Positions 15,728-18,448 of a stretch of 18,448 nt of DNA are shown one piece after another. Positions within the stretch are counted from its first letter, which is position 1; the number at the start of each line of letters is the position of its first letter. The notes under the pieces are model-generated. The model ran no database searches. It was not told where the DNA came from and worked only from the letters and a program-made list of their open reading frames with translations. A program made the position numbers and the translations under genes. The stretch is from JALZOC01 sp035758845 (GTDB lineage: Bacteria; Acidobacteriota; Vicinamibacteria; Vicinamibacterales; 2-12-FULL-66-21): assembly GCA_035758845.1 (NCBI GenBank), contig DASTVZ010000142.1:1-18448 (forward strand), read 5' to 3'.

Positions 15728-16678
15728 TTATTGCTGCTGCTGATAGACGCGAATGTAGTCCACTTCCAGTTGCCGCACCAGCGTCTGATTTGCCAGGACG
15801 GAACTCCAATCGCGTTCCCATTGGTTGTCGATCATCATGTGCAGGATCAGTTGCATCGGGCCGCTCTCGATCGTGCTCGCGTTGCCGTTGAACTGGCCGC
15901 ATTTCACGCCATCGATGTACCACGCAACGTAAGTCGGCTCCCAGTCGAGGCCGAATCGTACGAAGTCGGTCGAATAGTCTTTGACCTGGCACGCGCCATT
16001 GTTGTGCAAGCCGTTGTTGGCTGTGAAGGACGTACTGCGGCCGTTGTAGTGATACGTCATGAAAATTGTGTCGGGATGGCCGCCGAGGATTTCGACGATG
16101 TCGATTTCGGTGTCGTAGCTGAAGTTCGGATTGGTTGGCAGCATCCAGAACGCCGTGAAGAATCCTGGCGCTCCCGGGAACTTCATGCGCGATTCGATGT
16201 AGCCGTAGGTAAACGGGAACAAGTAAGCGGATCCGTTGTCGGCTCGCGGTCGCGCGGTCGACACCAGTCCAGCCTTGTAGGTGCATTGACCCTGGTAACA
16301 CGCGGTGTTCGCGTACGCAGGCACGAGCGGCTCCGCCACGAGCTTCGCCGTGCCGTTGCTCACTTGTACTTGCGACGGTAAGTACCGCTCCTTCCCGGTA
16401 TTGAACGACGCCGTGCAGGCGCCGAAGTTCCAGTCGAAGCAGGGGGTGAGTTTTGTCAGGTCGAGTGTCGTCCCGCTGAACTCCTCGGAGTACGTCACCC
16501 TCCACTGTTTGCCGCCGATGACCGGAGCTGGCGGTGCCGGGAAGCAGTTCGGAGGAGCGCCAACTTCATCGCTCTGGCAGGTACCAAGGTCCCTGACGAT
16601 CCGAACATTTGTCGGTGGTCGGGGAATACCGACCTGAGCCAGCATCGCAAAGACAACCAGCCATCGAAGATTCACCAT
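15728..16678 (-). CDS. Secreted glycoside hydrolase family 16 (beta-glucanase/galactanase type)
   Basis: The 316-residue enzyme has a signal peptide (MVNLRWLVVFAMLAQVG). The GH16 signature EIDIVE is at 191-196: Glu191 nucleophile, Asp193, Glu196 acid/base. Supporting motifs are EEFSGTTLD at 65-73, GYIESRMKFPGAPGFFTAFWML (from 159) and the C-terminal strand VDYIRVYQ. GH16 enzymes hydrolyse beta-1,3 or beta-1,4 glucans and galactans with retention; specificity (laminarin, lichenan, agar and so on) cannot be decided here. Eight Cys (34, 45, 80, 88, 127, 132, 230, 260) probably form disulphides, in keeping with export. It may trim the cell's own exopolysaccharide or digest an outside glycan. It ends in four Gln. 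Upstream of ATG 16678 there is a weak CGGGA. Confidence 0.93.
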   Translation of the reverse strand: MVNLRWLVVFAMLAQVGIPRPPTNVRIVRDLGTCQSDEVGAPPNCFPAPPAPVIGGKQWRVTYSEEFSGTTLDLTKLTPCFDWNFGACTASFNTGKERYLPSQVQVSNGTAKLVAEPLVPAYANTACYQGQCTYKAGLVSTARPRADNGSAYLFPFTYGYIESRMKFPGAPGFFTAFWMLPTNPNFSYDTEIDIVEILGGHPDTIFMTYHYNGRSTSFTANNGLHNNGACQVKDYSTDFVRFGLDWEPTYVAWYIDGVKCGQFNGNASTIESGPMQLILHMMIDNQWERDWSSVLANQTLVRQLEVDYIRVYQQQQ

Positions 16679-16692
16679 CGTAGTCCCGAGGC

Positions 16693-16708
16693 GGCAAGAT
16701 CAGCGCCA
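16693..16708 (-). promoter_or_regulatory. Sigma-54-like element before the GH16 gene (doubtful)
   Basis: The minus strand reads TGGCGCTGATCTTGCC, with correct GG-N10-GC spacing and TTGC exact at -12. The predicted start near 16682 lies only about 4 nt before ATG 16678, so a functional promoter would give an almost leaderless mRNA. The sequence is good but the geometry argues against it. Confidence 0.2.
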
Positions 16709-16820
16709 GTCGGAAGCCCCTGATTTTGGCGGGAATCCAGGGAATGGACAGTCGTCGGCAGTGAAAGAACTTCTGGCAGGAACAGATACGTGTATGACAA
16801 ACGGCAACTGTAATCAACGG

Positions 16821-18125
16821 TCAAACCATCAGTGTCGCCACGCATGCCGCGTACGTCTCACTGTCGACCACAATCTGGTGAATCGCAACAACGCGCAGCT
16901 TACCGGCGCTACCGCGGATGAATCGATTCCACAGTCTTGTCATCGATGAGACCGGCGAACTCGACGGCTGATGTCGATTGGCCTCGGCTGCCGTTGTCTT
17001 TTGCGCAATCGATCGTTGGGCGGCGTCGAGGATCGTTGAAATGAGACGGTCGGGAACGAGACGCTCGCCCACACTGTGCACGGCCGATCGGACCGCTGCC
17101 TGAATCCGACCACGCCAGCGCAACTCGATAAGCGAGACCAGCACGCCGGTTCCGAGAATGGCGACGACAACGGCCAGCATGTAGAGATTGAAGTTGTCAC
17201 CGAGATTCTGCTCGAGCCAGGAGTGCGCAAGCATCTTGACACCAACGGTCAAGAGCACGGCGGCGAGCGACTGCTTCAAATAGGGAAGCGTGTGCAATGC
17301 GCCGGCGAGCGCGAAGTACAGCGAACGCAGGCCGAGAATCGCGAAGACGTTACTGGTGAATACGAGAAATGGATCCGCTGTTATCGCGAAGATTGCCGGA
17401 ATCGAGTCCACAGCGAAGATCAAATCCGTCGTCTCGATCATGACCAGCGCGAGCGCGAGTGGCGTCAGCAGCCATCGGCTCGCCGATGGATCGGGAGGAT
17501 CGCGCTTCACGAGGAAATGCTCGCCGTGAAACTCTGTCGTCACCGGCAGCAGCCGCCGCATCAGGCGTACCACCAACTTCCGTTCTAAGTCCACCGGCTT
17601 GTCGCCCATGAACAGCATCCGTGCCGCGGTTGCGATCAGTACGACACCGAAGGCCGGGAGCGTCCACGCAAAGCGGGACACCATCTGTGCACCGATTGCG
17701 ATCATGATGCCTCGCATCACCAGCGCCCCGAGAATGCCCCAGAACAACAGGCGGTGCTGGAATATCCGAGGAATCGCGAAGTAGGTGAAGAGCATCGCGA
17801 TGACGAACACGTTGTCCGCGCTCAGCGAGAGCTCGACGAGGTATCCGGTCAGGAATTTCAGCACTGCCGCTCGGGCATCATTGACCTGGCCTTCTGGCAA
17901 TGCCGCCGTGCGCTCGACCGCGTCGGGCGCGAGACCCATCCCGAACCAGTGCCGGTCGTAGCCGAGATAGATGACGCCGGCAAACGCGAACGCCGTCGCG
18001 ATCCATATCAACGTCCAGGTCAGTGCTTCCCGCACCGACACGACGTGCGCGCGGCGATGAAAGATGCCGAGATCGAGCGCCAGCAGAATGAGAATGAAGC
18101 TCAGGAAGGCGATCCAGATGACCAC
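16821..18125 (-). CDS. TerC/Alx-family integral membrane transporter (probable Mn2+ exporter)
   Basis: The 434-residue protein has about nine hydrophobic segments. TerC-family motifs are clear: YLVELSLSADNVFVIA (95-110; Glu99, Asp104, Asn105) and ALVMIETTDLIFAVDSIPAI (226-245; Glu231, Asp234, Asp240), continuing into TSNVFAILGLRSLYF. Those acidic residues are the presumed metal path. E. coli Alx and MntP-linked relatives export Mn2+ and are controlled by yybP-ykoY riboswitches; the leader here has that element. The start is GTG 18125, set by GGAGG 6 nt upstream; the longer frame to 18221 would read through the riboswitch. Usual members are about 320-350 residues; here about 80-90 extra C-terminal residues follow the last membrane helix and end in a region unlike the family. 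Confidence 0.92.
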   Translation of the reverse strand: MVIWIAFLSFILILLALDLGIFHRRAHVVSVREALTWTLIWIATAFAFAGVIYLGYDRHWFGMGLAPDAVERTAALPEGQVNDARAAVLKFLTGYLVELSLSADNVFVIAMLFTYFAIPRIFQHRLLFWGILGALVMRGIMIAIGAQMVSRFAWTLPAFGVVLIATAARMLFMGDKPVDLERKLVVRLMRRLLPVTTEFHGEHFLVKRDPPDPSASRWLLTPLALALVMIETTDLIFAVDSIPAIFAITADPFLVFTSNVFAILGLRSLYFALAGALHTLPYLKQSLAAVLLTVGVKMLAHSWLEQNLGDNFNLYMLAVVVAILGTGVLVSLIELRWRGRIQAAVRSAVHSVGERLVPDRLISTILDAAQRSIAQKTTAAEANRHQPSSSPVSSMTRLWNRFIRGSAGKLRVVAIHQIVVDSETYAACVATLMV

Positions 18126-18127
18126 TA

Positions 18128-18145
18128 CACACCTCCATCGGTGTG
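18128..18145 (-). promoter_or_regulatory. Hairpin over the TerC Shine-Dalgarno (expression platform)
   Basis: On the transcript, CACACC (18145-18140) pairs with GGUGUG (18133-18128) in a 6-bp stem with loop GAUGGA. The Shine-Dalgarno GGAGG (18136-18132) is half in the loop and half in the stem, and GTG 18125 follows 2 nt after the stem. The first two nucleotides of the 5' arm (18145-18144) also belong to the aptamer's P1, so the two structures compete. Confidence 0.6.
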
Positions 18146-18251
18146 GCAGTCTCGCTGGATGCGTCGATGCGTCGGTCTCAGCCGGGAGCTCGATCGAGCT
18201 CCGTGTTGACGACTGGACCACCCGCCGGGTGCGGGCCGCTACTCCCTACCA
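18144..18251 (-). promoter_or_regulatory. yybP-ykoY manganese riboswitch aptamer upstream of TerC gene
   Basis: Read on the transcript: P1 pairs UGGUAG (18251-18246) with CUGCCA (18149-18144), six pairs including one G-U. Next comes the conserved loop GGAGUAGC (18245-18238), then a hairpin CCCGC/GCGGG (18235-18221). The helix CAG/CUG (18215-18213 with 18181-18179), extended by GGUC/GACC around a bulged A, encloses the conserved loop UCGUCAACAC (18212-18203) opposite CGG (18184-18182). That loop is capped by a perfect stem GGAGCUC/GAGCUCC (18202-18185). A weak P4 can form from GACGC/GCAUC. GCGAGA (18155-18150) closes the junction before P1. These are the yybP-ykoY hallmarks, in order, as in the Lactococcus aptamer. 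The class senses Mn2+ and typically controls TerC/Alx and MntP exporters. Confidence 0.85.
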
Positions 18252-18257
18252 ACTAGC

Positions 18258-18287
18258 AGCGTACTGTTGTGAGCGCGCGTGTGTCAA
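18258..18287 (-). promoter_or_regulatory. Possible sigma-70 promoter of the riboswitch-TerC transcript
   Basis: The minus strand has a perfect -35 TTGACA (18287-18282), an 18-nt spacer and a poor -10 TACGCT (18263-18258). Transcription would begin around 18250-18254, exactly at the 5' arm of the aptamer. The placement is good; the -10 is weak. Confidence 0.4.
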
Positions 18288-18448
18288 TGCTGACGAAGAA
18301 TTGCCACCAACACGCCACGACCAATTCATCCGCAATTCATCACCCGTTCATCTCGCTGGCGTCTATTCGGAATAGATGACAAACCGTCTCCAGGACGAGC
18401 CGAAGAGGCGGATGGATTTTCGGAGTGCGGACAGTTGGTTACAGCCGC
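18288..18448. other. Non-coding right edge, upstream of the TerC promoter
   Basis: No gene is supported. A 15-nt dyad TCTATTC-G-GAATAGA lies at 18362-18376 and could be an operator, but nothing identifies a regulator. The region may be the upstream part of a neighbouring gene's control region beyond the window. Confidence 0.4.

Noticed and set aside
18126..18221. Longer TerC protein starting at 18221
   Set aside because: The extra 32 residues would be encoded by the riboswitch and ribosome binding site; GGAGG with 6-nt spacing fixes GTG 18125.
1..18448. CRISPR array, tRNA, rRNA, insertion sequence or transposase
   Set aside because: No regularly spaced repeats, no cloverleaf-like segments in the short gaps, and no transposase motifs or terminal repeats were seen.

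Overview
The window is high-GC, densely coded bacterial chromosome. A PEP-CTERM-anchored secreted protein, an O-antigen/capsule-type ABC exporter with a glycosyltransferase cluster, several exported hydrolases (M28, M16, SGNH/GDSL, GH16) and intergenic short repeats suggest an environmental Gram-negative such as an acidobacterium. That placement is an inference from gene content; no rRNA or marker gene here settles it.

Layout. 1-253 holds the 3' end of dcd (dCTP deaminase), followed by four tandem copies of a 17-bp unit. 377-2444 holds a small HIRAN-like protein and, 1 nt after its stop, a secreted M28-type metallopeptidase. 2564-4632 holds a polysaccharide ABC exporter (Wzm permease, Wzt ATPase with a C-terminal carbohydrate-binding type extension) overlapping by ATGA. 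4637-10165, on the minus strand and converging on wzt, is a compact run of three GT2 glycosyltransferases and one GT-C membrane glycosyltransferase. 10526-11197 (-) is a PEP-CTERM protein with a strong ribosome binding site and a sigma-54-like element upstream. 11436-15110 (+) holds an SGNH/GDSL hydrolase and a PqqL-like M16 zinc protease. A small probable lipoprotein (+) converges on a secreted GH16 glycosidase (-). 16821-18125 (-) is a TerC/Alx-family membrane transporter.

How the genes fit together. Wzm/Wzt, the four glycosyltransferases, the PEP-CTERM protein and GH16 make sense as parts of one extracellular-polysaccharide programme: assembly, export, surface or matrix protein, and trimming. 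No initiating glycosyl-1-phosphate transferase, exosortase, or chain-capping enzyme is in the window, so the locus is incomplete or continues elsewhere.

The most informative non-coding element is the TerC leader (18126-18251, minus strand). It carries the sequence signatures and pairing pattern of the yybP-ykoY manganese riboswitch: a 6-bp P1, the GGAGUAGC loop, the CGUCAA loop facing CGG under a perfect 7-bp hairpin, and a closing GCGAGA strand. It runs straight into a hairpin that partly buries the Shine-Dalgarno. The two structures share two nucleotides, which suggests a translational ON switch for a Mn2+ exporter. The class is known and its link with TerC/Alx genes is established; this example and its platform are read from the sequence.
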